The notes: generated by a model not told the origin, from the sequence alone. A stretch of 64,000 bases of DNA from Chloroflexi bacterium 54-19 (GCA_001898225.1 MKTJ01000036.1:249156-313155), one strand, 5' to 3'; counted from the stretch's first letter, positions 26,001-34,177 are shown. A program made the numbers and translations.

Positions 26001-26149
26001 AAATCGCCCAGAACCTGAATATTACCGGGGCCACCGTTGAAACCCACCTGAACCATATCCTGAGCAAACTTGGTTGCGATAGCCGCACCCAGGCGGTTAG
26101 CTATGCCGTGGGAAAAGGCTGGCTAAAACCACCCTTCCGGGCCGATTAA
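23075..26149 (+). CDS. Large ATP-binding LuxR-family regulator (MalT/LAL-like)
   Basis: A protein of about 1,024 aa with three parts. The N-terminal NTPase (AAA/STAND-like) has LIGRETILETLDDLL, Walker A SGEAGLGKT and Walker B VIILEDLHWAD. The middle is a long helical, TPR-like region (about 400-900). The C-terminal LuxR helix-turn-helix (last 65 residues) includes LTRREIQVLVQVSAGHSNKEIAQNLNITGATVETHLNHILSKLG. LAL regulators sense a small effector, oligomerise with ATP and activate transcription. An in-frame TTG lies at 23063, but the ATG at 23075 is as likely. A CRP-like site is 109 nt upstream, and a membrane protein gene follows. Confidence 0.95.
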   Translation: MNYPTLARPLLSKDLIGRETILETLDDLLKQAASGRPQLVLLSGEAGLGKTRLCQGLIEQSRASQGLLLFGQALPQDQTLPFGPFLDAFRRYYSSVNPETQTPPGLSFLLRLIPEIGALFPNVTPVPLDPSGTLALQQSRLFHCVLSGLRELARSRSTTTPLVIILEDLHWADETSLELLAYLARQLGVNAGPVAPLSEEPILILGTYRSEALEENTPFANWLIRTQKQRQLQELHLAPLDQAAHIRLVSNILGQPIPPGQANLLYSRDEGNPFYTEELLGALRAAGHLSRSEERWVLKADEQVDLPMSLKASILERVATLPEEDRQVLTCAAVIGREFDFELLAKVTGLAEKEVLAILRRAINQQLLREGPVNPTARAGSPYRESYHFRHALMGEAIYSDLLARERRHLHLKIAASLENGENPPVRILAEHFALAGQPEKARPYALQEAEKARQVLAYREERHFLEIGLPSLALNSPEQLGTLHRLGLLSLALGDIPATFKWLTRAKEGYEQAGQEKQAALVLINLSFLFWFYDPARLTSQMAQLEKASQVSLNGQDESLEALSVFSHTAFSLASGDMNSQAQVWVGRAFELAAKIPGPAAGGALQFTFLAQGLIQADGPASETENGLAAIQQVVRLALQYNLPELVMLGYGILITALVNLGQYERAGTLKEEIIAYQDRTNSPRMTNLLAWHDFFSGNWEKAEQDLREELEHHPAPTVDALCQVALAHILVARYDLEEVPAMLETAWEKVRFLQIAYRAPALWGFARYYEVSRQPHQAAEYYQKLLDDWQTTEERGLALVFLQDAIEFYVSQDDLWKAGRWLNELTRLVSITGNPVGHAALLSAEGALATAEGRTQDAQTAFHSAYRKWAELKRPYSQARTGLRLARLLLNQPRAGKVDRKEAGELLDETEAILRGLKAKQLLVEIEKLKRETRLEGQSKRRATLAAARTPFEGLTRREIQVLVQVSAGHSNKEIAQNLNITGATVETHLNHILSKLGCDSRTQAVSYAVGKGWLKPPFRAD

Positions 26150-26256
26150 TTTTTATTTATTTCGCGTTTATCCCTAATAGCGGGAGTAAGCAGGGTCTAA
26201 CCCCCATATCGGTATATTGGAACAAGTAAATAGGGTTTTAAAGAAGAGGTTAGAAA

Positions 26257-27102
26257 ATGATGCAGCCGGGCGATAAACGGATGTCAATCGTGATGAAGCT
26301 GATTTATCTTTTCGTAGTAGCCAACGCCTATGCCGGGGCCATTTCACTGATATTTTTCCCCGGCAGCACCGATAGTCTCTTTTTCTGGAAAATTACGCCT
26401 AATATCAACGCAGTGCTTTTTGGGGCGCTCTATCTGGTGGCCGGTTCGGTGGTGTTGCTGGCGGTCATCCGGGGCAGTTACGAACTGGCCCGCTACCTGA
26501 CCCCCATGATTATCCCCTTCAGCACCCTGCTGCTCCTGGCAACCGCCTTGCACCAGGATAAATTTACGCCCGGTATCAAGCTTTACTATTGGTTGGCGGT
26601 CTATATCGTCGCGCCCCTGGCAACTATGTTTTTTTACTGGCAGTTCGAACGGGCCGGGGCAAGCTGGCAGGTCAAAAGCAGCCAGGTTAAACCGCTGGCG
26701 CGCTGGTTCGCCATCATCCTGGGGGCGCTGCTGGCCCTCTATGTCCTGACCAGCTTTATTTTGCCTGATGTTATCGTGAATTTCTGGCCCTGGCTGTTGA
26801 CGCCGCTCCTGGCCCAGGCCTTCGGGGCCTGGCTGGCGGCCCTGGCGGGAGGTCTGCTCTGGTTTAGCTGGGAGCGCGACTGGAAACGGCTGCAACCGCT
26901 GGCTTACCTGATGGCCCTGATTCCAGTTTCGACCCTGCTGGTAATCGCCTTCGACCAGGCTGACCTGAAGACGACCGGGATAAATTTGATTATCTTCGTG
27001 GCGGCCCTGGTCGTGCTGGGGTTATGCGGGGTCGTAATAGCCGTCCTGCAATACGCCGGGAGGGAAGAAGTCAGCCCCCAGTATACCCACCAGCGAAATT
27101 AG
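26257..27102 (+). CDS. Hypothetical multi-pass membrane protein
   Basis: The 281-aa protein has about eight hydrophobic helices over nearly its full length, such as IYLFVVANAYAGAISLIFFPG, VLFGALYLVAGSVVLLAVI, FAIILGALLALYVLTSFIL and LIIFVAALVVLGLCGVVIAVLQ. No catalytic motif is recognised. AGAGG precedes the first Met. It is 107 nt downstream of the LAL regulator on the same strand and could be its target. A strong hairpin terminator follows. Confidence 0.75.
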   Translation: MMQPGDKRMSIVMKLIYLFVVANAYAGAISLIFFPGSTDSLFFWKITPNINAVLFGALYLVAGSVVLLAVIRGSYELARYLTPMIIPFSTLLLLATALHQDKFTPGIKLYYWLAVYIVAPLATMFFYWQFERAGASWQVKSSQVKPLARWFAIILGALLALYVLTSFILPDVIVNFWPWLLTPLLAQAFGAWLAALAGGLLWFSWERDWKRLQPLAYLMALIPVSTLLVIAFDQADLKTTGINLIIFVAALVVLGLCGVVIAVLQYAGREEVSPQYTHQRN

Positions 27103-27129
27103 TCTGCTAAACGGGATAATCCGCCTCGC

Positions 27130-27176
27130 TTTGAAAGCGGCTCCATATTTAATTCTTCGGCCGCTTTCAAATTTTA
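27130..27176 (+). terminator. Intrinsic terminator
   Basis: Perfect 12-bp stem TTTGAAAGCGGC (27130-27141) with GCCGCTTTCAAA (27160-27171), then TTTT on the plus strand. It ends the membrane protein transcript; the T-run is poor on the minus strand. Confidence 0.85.
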
Positions 27177-27207
27177 AGAACGAGAATGAGACAGGCCAAC
27201 AATGGTG

Positions 27208-27603
27208 CTATTCGCCGTGGGCGCGGTTCCAGATAGTGTTTATATTGGCCGAAAGTTGCATGGGGTCGAAAGGCTTGGCAATCACATCGAGCGCGCCCAA
27301 CCGTTTGTATTCGGCCACTTCGTAAGGCTGCACTTTGGCCGTCATGAAAATAACCGGGGTGGTAGCGGTCTGGGGCAGTTCCCGTAGGGCCCCCAGGGTA
27401 GTCGGCCCATCCATACCGGGCATCATAACATCGAGCAAAATCAGGTCCGGCTCGAAACCGGGTGCTTTCGCCAGGGCTTCCTTCCCAGAATTGCACAGTT
27501 CAACCTGAAACTTTCCGATGGCTTCCAGGGCCAGGCGAGCTACCACTTGAATATCCGGTTCATCTTCTACAAATAACAATCGCTTTAAAGTTGGCACAGG
27601 CAT
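27208..27603 (-). CDS. Single-domain response regulator (CheY-like receiver)
   Basis: The 131-aa receiver domain alone has the acidic pair in FVEDEPD, the phospho-acceptor Asp58 in LILLDVMMPGMDG, the Thr/Ala switch FMTAK and the Lys in DVIAKPFDP. There is no output domain, so it must act through protein contacts or as a phosphorelay step. GGGGATAATAG precedes the ATG. The divergent sensor kinase at 27965 is the natural partner. Confidence 0.95.
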   Translation of the reverse strand: MPVPTLKRLLFVEDEPDIQVVARLALEAIGKFQVELCNSGKEALAKAPGFEPDLILLDVMMPGMDGPTTLGALRELPQTATTPVIFMTAKVQPYEVAEYKRLGALDVIAKPFDPMQLSANINTIWNRAHGE

Positions 27604-27964
27604 CTATTATCCCCTCGATTTATCAGGAAAAGTTTAAAATTCCACTTCTCAATTTGCTGGCACGGTCAGGAATGGTTAACTCCTGCCGAACCTTTAGTAG
27701 CCTGGAGTCATTTTAACAAACATTCTGGCAATTTAATATGGTAGAATAGTATCATAAAGCAATGCAGTTTACGGTCTAGTTTCGCCCATGCACTTTGTCA
27801 GAATAACCCGGTTCGGGTTATATGAATACAATAAACCGCCTTTTTCTTAAAACCCGACTTTCGCTTCGAGCCAGGACAATCCGCCGAAATAGGGGTGCTA
27901 AACTACCTGAAAAGGAATATCCAAGCGAAAGTTTTAAAAAAGTAAAATCAAGGTCGAGTTTAAG
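27604..27964. other. 361-nt divergent intergenic region of the two-component pair
   Basis: The region is AT-rich and should contain both promoters. A perfect inverted repeat ATAACCCG-gtt-CGGGTTAT lies at 27803-27821, well placed for an operator or a hairpin in the kinase leader. A short plus-strand frame beginning at 27822 overlaps the kinase start and is not considered coding. Confidence 0.5.
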
Positions 27965-29869
27965 ATGGATGTATCCGCCAAAAAGAATCTTTTTGCCGAT
28001 GTGGACCCGACTAAACCAGCTACCAACCCGGCGACCGAAATAGCCGCCCTGAAAGAACGGGTTGCCGAACTTGAAGCCCTGCTTCGTGAAAAAAACGAAG
28101 CCAATTTATCACCTTTTCGCTTCGAAAAAGCTTCTTCAAAACCCAACCAGGAGGTCTGGCAGCGTGAAAGTGACGAACAGGTCCGGTTCGCCCTGGAAGC
28201 CGCCGGTATCGGCACCTGGGAATGGAACGTAATAAAAAATGAAGTCAAGTGGTCGGCTAATATGGCCGGAATTTTTGGCCTGACCAACGGCGCTACTCCC
28301 CAGACCTATGATGAATACCTGGACCTTATTCATCCCGGCGACCGCCAGGACTTTGTCCAGGCCGTTCGCCAGGCCATAAAAGATAAAGAGAATTTTGAAG
28401 TCCAATTCCGGGTTATCCGCGCCGGGGGCGCCTATCACTGGAACATTGGCAAGGGTAAAATAATTACCGGGGATAACGGCCAACCGCTGCGCCTCCTGGG
28501 AGTAATTTACGACATAAACGATTTCAAACATACCACCGAAGCCCTCCGCTTCCTGGTGGATGCCTCCCACACCCTTACTTCTTCGCTCGACTACGAGACA
28601 AACCTGCAACAACTGGCTGCTTTAGCCGTCCCCAGGTTTGCCGACTGGTGCATGGTCTTCGTCCAGGAAACCGACGGAGAAATAAAACAGGTGGCGGTGC
28701 GCCATTCCGACCCGGCCCGCACCGCCTGGGCCCTGGAATTTCAGAGCCATTATCCTTACAATACCCGGATTGGCCGCTCCCTTCTTAAGGAGATTATCCA
28801 GGTGGCCCAGACCGGCCAACCCCAGTATTTGCCCGAAATGCCCGATGGATTGTTGAAGGGAGTCGCTATAGACCCGGTCCATCTCGAATGGATGCGCGAA
28901 CTGGGACCGCGTTCAAAAATAGCGGTACCCCTTGTCGCCCGCAACCGGATTTTCGGGGTGATTTCTTTTATCACCAGCCACGAGTCGGGACGCAACTACA
29001 CCCTGGCAGATTTCGAACTGGCCCAGGAATTGGCTCGCCAGGTCGGTCAGGCTATTGACAATTCCTGGCTCTACCGGCAGGCCCAGGAATCTATCGAAAT
29101 CCAACGCCAGCTCGACAGGCTCAAAGACCAGTTTTTATCTATCGCCAGTCACGAACTCCGCACCCCCCTGACAACCATCAAAGGATACTCGCAGATTCTT
29201 CAACGCGACTTGCTGCGTCTAAGAACCGGAAACCAACCTGTTTTAGACCAATCTACTTCCAGGAGTGTGCGTATCCTCTCGAACCTGGTCGGCCAGGTCG
29301 GACGGATGGAAATTCTCATAAACGAAATGCTCGATATTTCCCGGATTCAAAGCGGCCAATTTCATTTGAAGTTAACCGGAGGGATAATTCTTAATGAGGT
29401 CGTGCGGAGAATTGTCGAACAGCAGCAAGACGCCGACCCCGACCGGCCTATTTTATTCCAGCCCAACACCTTTGAATTAGAAGGTATGTGGGATGAAAAC
29501 CGCCTGGAACAGGTCATAAACAATCTTATCAGCAACGCCATCAAATATAGCGAACCGGGGAAACCGGTGGAAGTGGGGGTAGGCTACGCTACTATCACCA
29601 ATGAGGCCGTAGTCTGGGTCCGCGACGAGGGCATCGGTATCAGCGCTGAACACCAGAATCAAATCTTTGACCGCTTTTATCGCGTCCGAACACCCATGAA
29701 CGTCAGCGTGGATGGTCTTGGCCTGGGCCTGTATATCAGTTTCGAAACCATCAAGCAGCATGGCGGTCATATGTGGCTCGAAAGCGCTCCTGGCGAGGGC
29801 AGCACTTTTTATTTCTCATTACCTTTACCGGATGAAGCTCGCCCAGGTGGCACAGAGGTTGCTCCTTAA
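27965..29869 (+). CDS. Sensor histidine kinase with PAS and GAF domains
   Basis: The 634-aa kinase has no membrane segment. Order: a short coiled coil (about 20-45, ALKERVAELEALLREK), a PAS_3 domain (about 70-190), a GAF domain (about 200-375), HisKA with phospho-acceptor His396 in IASHELRTPLTTIKGYSQ, and HATPase_c with N-box NLISNAIKYS, WVRDEGIGIS and GLGLGLYIS. It probably senses a cytoplasmic ligand or redox state and phosphorylates the divergent receiver protein at 27208. The N-terminal Met has only a weak AAGG upstream. Confidence 0.93.
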   Translation: MDVSAKKNLFADVDPTKPATNPATEIAALKERVAELEALLREKNEANLSPFRFEKASSKPNQEVWQRESDEQVRFALEAAGIGTWEWNVIKNEVKWSANMAGIFGLTNGATPQTYDEYLDLIHPGDRQDFVQAVRQAIKDKENFEVQFRVIRAGGAYHWNIGKGKIITGDNGQPLRLLGVIYDINDFKHTTEALRFLVDASHTLTSSLDYETNLQQLAALAVPRFADWCMVFVQETDGEIKQVAVRHSDPARTAWALEFQSHYPYNTRIGRSLLKEIIQVAQTGQPQYLPEMPDGLLKGVAIDPVHLEWMRELGPRSKIAVPLVARNRIFGVISFITSHESGRNYTLADFELAQELARQVGQAIDNSWLYRQAQESIEIQRQLDRLKDQFLSIASHELRTPLTTIKGYSQILQRDLLRLRTGNQPVLDQSTSRSVRILSNLVGQVGRMEILINEMLDISRIQSGQFHLKLTGGIILNEVVRRIVEQQQDADPDRPILFQPNTFELEGMWDENRLEQVINNLISNAIKYSEPGKPVEVGVGYATITNEAVVWVRDEGIGISAEHQNQIFDRFYRVRTPMNVSVDGLGLGLYISFETIKQHGGHMWLESAPGEGSTFYFSLPLPDEARPGGTEVAP

Positions 29870-29925
29870 GCAATAAGGAAAGCTTTGAAAAAGGTTATTT
29901 AGAGCTTGAAAAGGAGAAACCAATA

Positions 29926-30252
29926 ATGGCAACAGCCGAAGAACATATGGCACAGCTTTTAAAGCAGCTAAAGAAAGACCCCGGCCTGGTCGAGGAATTG
30001 CCGGGCAAGGAAGGGCATATCGTCCATAGCGCCCTGGCGGGACAGTCAGTCTTTGAAATCGCCCAGGCCAACCGGATGAGCGAGGAAGCGGTCTGGGGCG
30101 TCTTGCGAAGCGCGGCCCGGAGCGCCAGCGGCCAGAAAATTACCCCGGTCGAAAGCGGCGGTTTCGGCAGCGATACCGACCCTGGCGTGAACGGCGGCTA
30201 TGGGGATACCGGTTTTGGCAGCCTCGAAGTCGAACCGGAGCAAGGGGGATAA
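29926..30252 (+). CDS. Small hypothetical protein with helix-turn-helix-like segment
   Basis: The 108-aa protein is helical in its first 75 residues. GQSVFEIAQANRMSEEAVWGVLRSA (about 43-67) has the spacing of a sigma-70 region 4 or GerE-like helix-turn-helix. The tail is Gly/Asp-rich and probably flexible. AAGGAG lies 9 nt before the ATG. It follows the sensor kinase by 56 nt and may share its transcript. No family is recognised; DNA binding is a guess. Confidence 0.65.
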   Translation: MATAEEHMAQLLKQLKKDPGLVEELPGKEGHIVHSALAGQSVFEIAQANRMSEEAVWGVLRSAARSASGQKITPVESGGFGSDTDPGVNGGYGDTGFGSLEVEPEQGG

Positions 30253-30261
30253 AACCCACAC

Positions 30262-30304
30262 GTTAAACGAAACAACGTTCACCCATAAAGGGCACGTAAA
30301 ACGG
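30262..30304 (+). repeat. Dispersed intergenic repeat, copy C
   Basis: GTTAAACGAAACAAC (30262-30276), then CCATAAAGGGC and GTAAAACGG (30296-30304). The first and last blocks match copy B at 11221-11251, and the TAAAGGG centre matches copies A (about 2605) and D (about 41904). It directly precedes the terminator hairpin. Confidence 0.55.
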
Positions 30305-30312
30305 AGAACGAA

Positions 30313-30346
30313 AAAAGCGGCCAAACCTATTCGGGTGGCCGCTTTT
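30313..30346. terminator. Bidirectional intrinsic terminator
   Basis: AAAAGCGGCC (30313-30322) pairs perfectly with GGCCGCTTTT (30337-30346) around a 14-nt loop; T-runs on both strands. It separates the small protein gene from the convergent CNNM/CorC gene. Confidence 0.9.
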
Positions 30347-30381
30347 CGATTATGATTAAAAGAGATATGTTACTCCTGAAA

Positions 30382-31854
30382 TCAGGACCGCCGACCGGAT
30401 TCCTCGGCGGGAGCAATCTGGGCAGAATGGTTTTCGACCGGGATAAAGCCAATCCGGTCCACCCGCAACCCATCCATTTCCTCTACCTTCAAACAGTAGT
30501 TGCCCAGCGTCACCGAGTCGCCTACCTGTGGCACCCGGCCCAGGTGACCCTGGATATAACCGCCCAGGGTATCGTACTCGTCGAGTTCCTCCTCGTCCAC
30601 CTTCAGATCGAACCGGTCGATGGCGTCCTCCAGGAGGAAAAGACCACTTACCAGGGTTGTACCATCGGGGCGGGCTTCCACGTCATTTTTGACGCCTTCT
30701 TCGTTGGTATCGAACTCGTCGCGCACATCACCGATGATTTCTTCCAAAATGTCTTCCAGCGTGACAATACCGGCGGTACCGCCGTACTCATCAATCAGGA
30801 CAGCCATGTGGACCTGGCGCTGGCGCATAAGGGTTAGCAGGTCGGCCACGTGGACCGAGTCGGGTACGGTCAGGACCGGACGCATTACCTGGCTTAGCTT
30901 GAAGTTTTTGTGGGCTTCTTCGGTCAGATAGCCATTATTCAAGAGGCCAAAGAGGTCTTTGACGTGGACCACCCCGATAATCTTATCCAGCGATTCGTGA
31001 AAGACCGGGAACCGGGTATAGCGTTCCTCCGCCGCCATTTGTAACACTTCGACCAGGGTTGCGGTATCGGCAATCCCGACCACCTCGGTCCGGGGAAGCA
31101 TCACCTGGCGGGCCGTCTTGTCACCAAAATCAAAGACCCGGTGGAGCAACACTTCCTCGTTTTTATCGAGATAACCGGCCTCGCGGCTTTCCGTCACCAG
31201 GATTTCAAGCTCATCCACCGAGTGGACCTTGGCGTTTTCGCCTAGCACCTGCATACCAAGCAACCGCACCACCAGCGAACCCAGGCCGTTTATAACCCAG
31301 ATAAAGGGGCGGAAGACCTGGCGGAAAAGTTCCAGGGGCGGAGCCACAAACAGCGCCACCGCTTCGGTCTTTTGCAGGGTGATGGTCTTGGGGACCAGTT
31401 CGCCCATGACGATATGGAATGTCGTAATAAGAATAAACGAAACGATAATCCCAACAGTATGGGCCAGGGCGCCGTCCCGCCCCCCCGGCAGCACCAGGCC
31501 GACCGCCGGTAGCACATAATCCGTCACCGCCGGTTCGCCAACCCAGCCGAGAGCCAGGCTCGCCAGGGTAATCCCGACCTGGGTGGATGCGATTACGTTG
31601 TTAAGATGCAAGATAGAGCGCTGGACCGCCTTGGCGCTGCGGTTGCCTTCCGCTACCAGTTGTTCAACCCGCGAGCGGCGTACGCTCACCAGGGCAAATT
31701 CTGCCGACACAAAAAAACCGTTAAGGGCCACCAGCACCAGCACCGAGATTAACCCAAACAACCCAAAACCTGATGAGGCGGTTTCGGTGGTTGTTTGGGT
31801 CTGAGCTAACACGGAGAACGTGGTGCCGAGGCCCAAAATACTACCAATATCCAA
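30382..31854 (-). CDS. CNNM/CorC-type transporter (hemolysin family, DUF21 and CBS pair)
   Basis: The 490-aa protein has four parts. An N-terminal hydrophobic segment is followed by the DUF21/CNNM transmembrane domain (about 30-215: LVALNGFFVSAEFALVSVRRSR, HIVMGELVPKTITLQ). Then come a CBS pair (about 235-365: RTEVVGIADTATLVEVLQ, VAVLIDEYGGTAGIVTLEDILEEIIGDV) and a CorC_HlyC domain (about 385-470). The family is implicated in Mg2+ or Co2+ transport; the haemolysin name is historical. The start is a TTG at 31854 with AGGAGG about 11 nt upstream. Confidence 0.92.
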   Translation of the reverse strand: MDIGSILGLGTTFSVLAQTQTTTETASSGFGLFGLISVLVLVALNGFFVSAEFALVSVRRSRVEQLVAEGNRSAKAVQRSILHLNNVIASTQVGITLASLALGWVGEPAVTDYVLPAVGLVLPGGRDGALAHTVGIIVSFILITTFHIVMGELVPKTITLQKTEAVALFVAPPLELFRQVFRPFIWVINGLGSLVVRLLGMQVLGENAKVHSVDELEILVTESREAGYLDKNEEVLLHRVFDFGDKTARQVMLPRTEVVGIADTATLVEVLQMAAEERYTRFPVFHESLDKIIGVVHVKDLFGLLNNGYLTEEAHKNFKLSQVMRPVLTVPDSVHVADLLTLMRQRQVHMAVLIDEYGGTAGIVTLEDILEEIIGDVRDEFDTNEEGVKNDVEARPDGTTLVSGLFLLEDAIDRFDLKVDEEELDEYDTLGGYIQGHLGRVPQVGDSVTLGNYCLKVEEMDGLRVDRIGFIPVENHSAQIAPAEESGRRS

Positions 31855-32239
31855 AGTGTAAAAAACCTCCTGAATTACCTTCCCAAAACCCGGCGCATGC
31901 CGATGGCCGGTTTAAGCTCAATCATAGGGCAGCCATACAAACATTAATCCTGCTTTAATTATAGCCTTATACAGTTCATACGCAAGTGCTACCCCAAAAG
32001 TTTAGCCCCTGGTCCCCTTCTGGCATAATCATTTTACAATTTTCGAGCCAAGAATATAAATTCTGTGACGATTCTTGAATTTATATTCTAATAGGCCATT
32101 TGGCCCTTGCATAAGTTTATAGACTTTGTCATAATGGTCCAGGATGTTTATTCATTAGGAAACAAAATAACCTTGCTGGCCTGATTAGCGTAGGAAACGG
32201 GGTGTGTGTCACGCACCGCTAAATTATAAGTAAAATACA
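31855..32239. other. 385-nt divergent intergenic region before the osmoprotectant operon
   Basis: The region holds the CNNM-gene ribosome site and, toward the operon, a long AT-rich stretch with the 13-bp inverted repeat at 32051-32089. A TATAAG/TAAAAT-like -10 lies just before the first operon ATG at 32240. No SD is visible there, so that transcript may start very close to the ATG. No ORF is seen. Confidence 0.5.
32051..32089. promoter_or_regulatory. Perfect 13-bp AT-rich inverted repeat upstream of the osmoprotectant operon
   Basis: AGAATATAAATTC (32051-32063) and GAATTTATATTCT (32077-32089) are exact reverse complements separated by 13 nt. The centre-to-centre spacing of 26 nt would put both halves close to the same face of the helix. 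It is 151 nt before the first gene and is a good candidate operator or cruciform. Confidence 0.5.
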
Positions 32240-32911
32240 ATGGATTTAATAAGCCAGGCATGGGATTACGGCCAGAGTCACTCGGACGAGTTCTGGCAAG
32301 CCACTATCGACCACCTACAGTTAAGTTTTGTCGCTCTAGCTATTGCTGCCGTCATTTGTATTCCCTTAGGGATTTTTACAAGCCGTTTTGGCGCGGTTTC
32401 CCGTGTAATTATTAACATAATTGGCGTTGCCCGCGTAATTCCAAGTATCGCGGTCTTACTGGTGTTGCTGCCGGTCATGGGGGTAGGTTTCGCCCCGGCG
32501 GTGGTAGCGCTGAGCTTCCTGGCTTTTCCGCCCATTTTGATTAACACCGATACCGGGCTGCGCGGGGTTGATCCCGCAACTCTCGAAGCAGCCAGGGGAA
32601 TGGGTATGAGCTGGTGGCAAAGTCTGGTCCGGGTGGAAATCCCCCTGGCCCTTCCGGTAATCATCGGGGGAGTGCGTACAGCCACCGTGGAAGTTATTGC
32701 CAGCGCGACCTTGGCCGCCTTCATCGGGGCCGGAGGTTATGGCAACTTTATCACCCAGGGCCTGGCCGGTAGCGATAACCGGGTGTTGTTGGTCGGCGCG
32801 GTACCGGTCGCTCTTCTGGCCGTTATTGCCGAGCTAATCCTGGCCTACCTGCAACGCCTGACCAGCCCTAGAATTGACCGGCCCCGTAAATTGAAAGCCA
32901 CTCAAGCCTAA
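32240..32911 (+). CDS. Osmoprotectant (glycine betaine/choline-type) ABC transporter permease
   Basis: The 223-aa protein has about five or six membrane helices and the BPD inner-membrane signature EAARGMGMSWWQSLVRVEIPLALPVIIGG, typical of OpuCB/OpuCD and YehW/YehY permeases. It is the first of four genes (permease, binding protein, ATPase, permease). These importers take up glycine betaine, carnitine or choline during osmotic stress. No clear SD precedes the ATG. Confidence 0.93.
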   Translation: MDLISQAWDYGQSHSDEFWQATIDHLQLSFVALAIAAVICIPLGIFTSRFGAVSRVIINIIGVARVIPSIAVLLVLLPVMGVGFAPAVVALSFLAFPPILINTDTGLRGVDPATLEAARGMGMSWWQSLVRVEIPLALPVIIGGVRTATVEVIASATLAAFIGAGGYGNFITQGLAGSDNRVLLVGAVPVALLAVIAELILAYLQRLTSPRIDRPRKLKATQA

Positions 32912-32942
32912 TTTTTGTTCCATATTTTTCAAGGAGAGATTA

Positions 32943-34085
32943 ATGAAATTCAAACCTTATGTCGGGTTAGCCCTGATTTTAACCCTTCTAACGACCATTT
33001 TGCTGGCTGCGTGCGGTGATGCGACCAACACGGTGGCCCCTGTAGCGACGACCGCCGCGGCGGCTGCGACTACGGCCCCGGCCGCAACTACCGCTGCCGC
33101 CACGACTGCGGCTGCGACTACGGCCGCCGCTACCACCGCGGCTGGAACTACGGCTGCGGCCACCACCAGCGCGGCTACCACCGCGGCGGCCACAACTGCC
33201 GCCGGGACGACCGCCGCTGCGACCACCGCCGCCTCCGGTACTTCTTCGGCCCCGGCAGGCACAATCGTAGTCGGTTCGAAGAATTTTACCGAATCGATTC
33301 TTACTTCCGAAATGTACGCCCAGGCCCTTGAAGCCGCCGGCTTCAAAGTAGTCCGTAAATTCGACCTCGGTACCGTTGATATTGCCCAGGCCGCGCTGGT
33401 TAAAGGCGACATCAGCCTTTACCCTGAGTATACCGGGACCGCTCTTTTGAACGTTTTGAAAGAGCAGAAGACCACCAACGACCCTGCCGCGGTTTACAAA
33501 CAGGTGGCTACCGATTACCTTTCCAAGTTCAACCTGGTCGTGCTTGACCCGGCCCCGATGAACGATACCAACGGTATCGCCGTCACCAAAGCGGTTGCCG
33601 ACAAGTACAACCTCAAGACCCTGAGCGACCTTTCGAAAGTGGCCGACCAGTTGCGCTTCGCCGCTATCCCCGATTTTATTGGGCCTCGCAGCGACACCGA
33701 TGGTCTCGGTAGCCTTCAGAAGACCTATGGCGGATTCAAGTTCAAGGACGTTAAGAGCTACGAAATCGGCCTGCGCTACCAGGCCCTGCTGAACAACCAG
33801 GCCGACGCGGTCGTGGCCTTCAGCACCGACGGTGAAATCTCCGGTTACGGTTTAGTCCTGCTCCAGGACGACAAACAGAACTTCCCGCCTTACCAGTTCG
33901 CCCCGGTCGTCCGCAAGGACGTGCTGGATGCCAACCCGAAAATCAAGGATGTCCTGAACGCGGTTTCGGCCAAAGTCACGACTGAAAAGATTTCGGCCCT
34001 GAACTGGAAAGTTGACGGCCCGGACAAGCAGGAAGCGCAGGACGTAGCGAAAGCCTTCTTGCAGTCGGAAGGCATCTTGAAGTAA
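32943..34085 (+). CDS. Osmoprotectant ABC transporter substrate-binding lipoprotein
   Basis: The 380-aa protein has a signal peptide with lipobox TILLAACGD (Cys about 24). A linker of roughly 70 residues follows, made of Thr, Ala and a few Gly/Ser. The binding domain (about 105-380) has IVVGSKNFTESILTSEMYAQALEAAGFKV, LYPEYTGTAL, DTDGLGSLQKTYGG and VVAFSTDGEISGYGLVLLQDD. This is the OpuAC-like / QAT family for betaine, choline or carnitine. AAGGAGA precedes the ATG. A partial terminator follows. Confidence 0.93.
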   Translation: MKFKPYVGLALILTLLTTILLAACGDATNTVAPVATTAAAAATTAPAATTAAATTAAATTAAATTAAGTTAAATTSAATTAAATTAAGTTAAATTAASGTSSAPAGTIVVGSKNFTESILTSEMYAQALEAAGFKVVRKFDLGTVDIAQAALVKGDISLYPEYTGTALLNVLKEQKTTNDPAAVYKQVATDYLSKFNLVVLDPAPMNDTNGIAVTKAVADKYNLKTLSDLSKVADQLRFAAIPDFIGPRSDTDGLGSLQKTYGGFKFKDVKSYEIGLRYQALLNNQADAVVAFSTDGEISGYGLVLLQDDKQNFPPYQFAPVVRKDVLDANPKIKDVLNAVSAKVTTEKISALNWKVDGPDKQEAQDVAKAFLQSEGILK

Positions 34086-34108
34086 TCTAGCTTAAACAGT
34101 TTTATTCC

Positions 34109-34148
34109 GGGAGCGTCTCTGCTAAAAAGGTTGAGGCGCTCCCCTTTG
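34109..34148 (+). terminator. Hairpin between binding-protein and ATPase genes (possible attenuator)
   Basis: GGGAGCGTCTC (34109-34119) pairs with GAGGCGCTCCC (34133-34143) with one mismatch; CTTTG and an ATTTTAAG tract follow. It resembles a weak terminator and would give more binding protein than ATPase and second permease. Confidence 0.55.
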
Positions 34149-34177
34149 AAATTTTAAGAAAGCCGGGGTAACCCTTT

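Noticed and set aside
33000..33250. Triplet-rich tract read as a minisatellite
   Set aside because: It is in frame within the binding-protein gene and encodes a Thr/Ala linker, so it is treated as part of the CDS.
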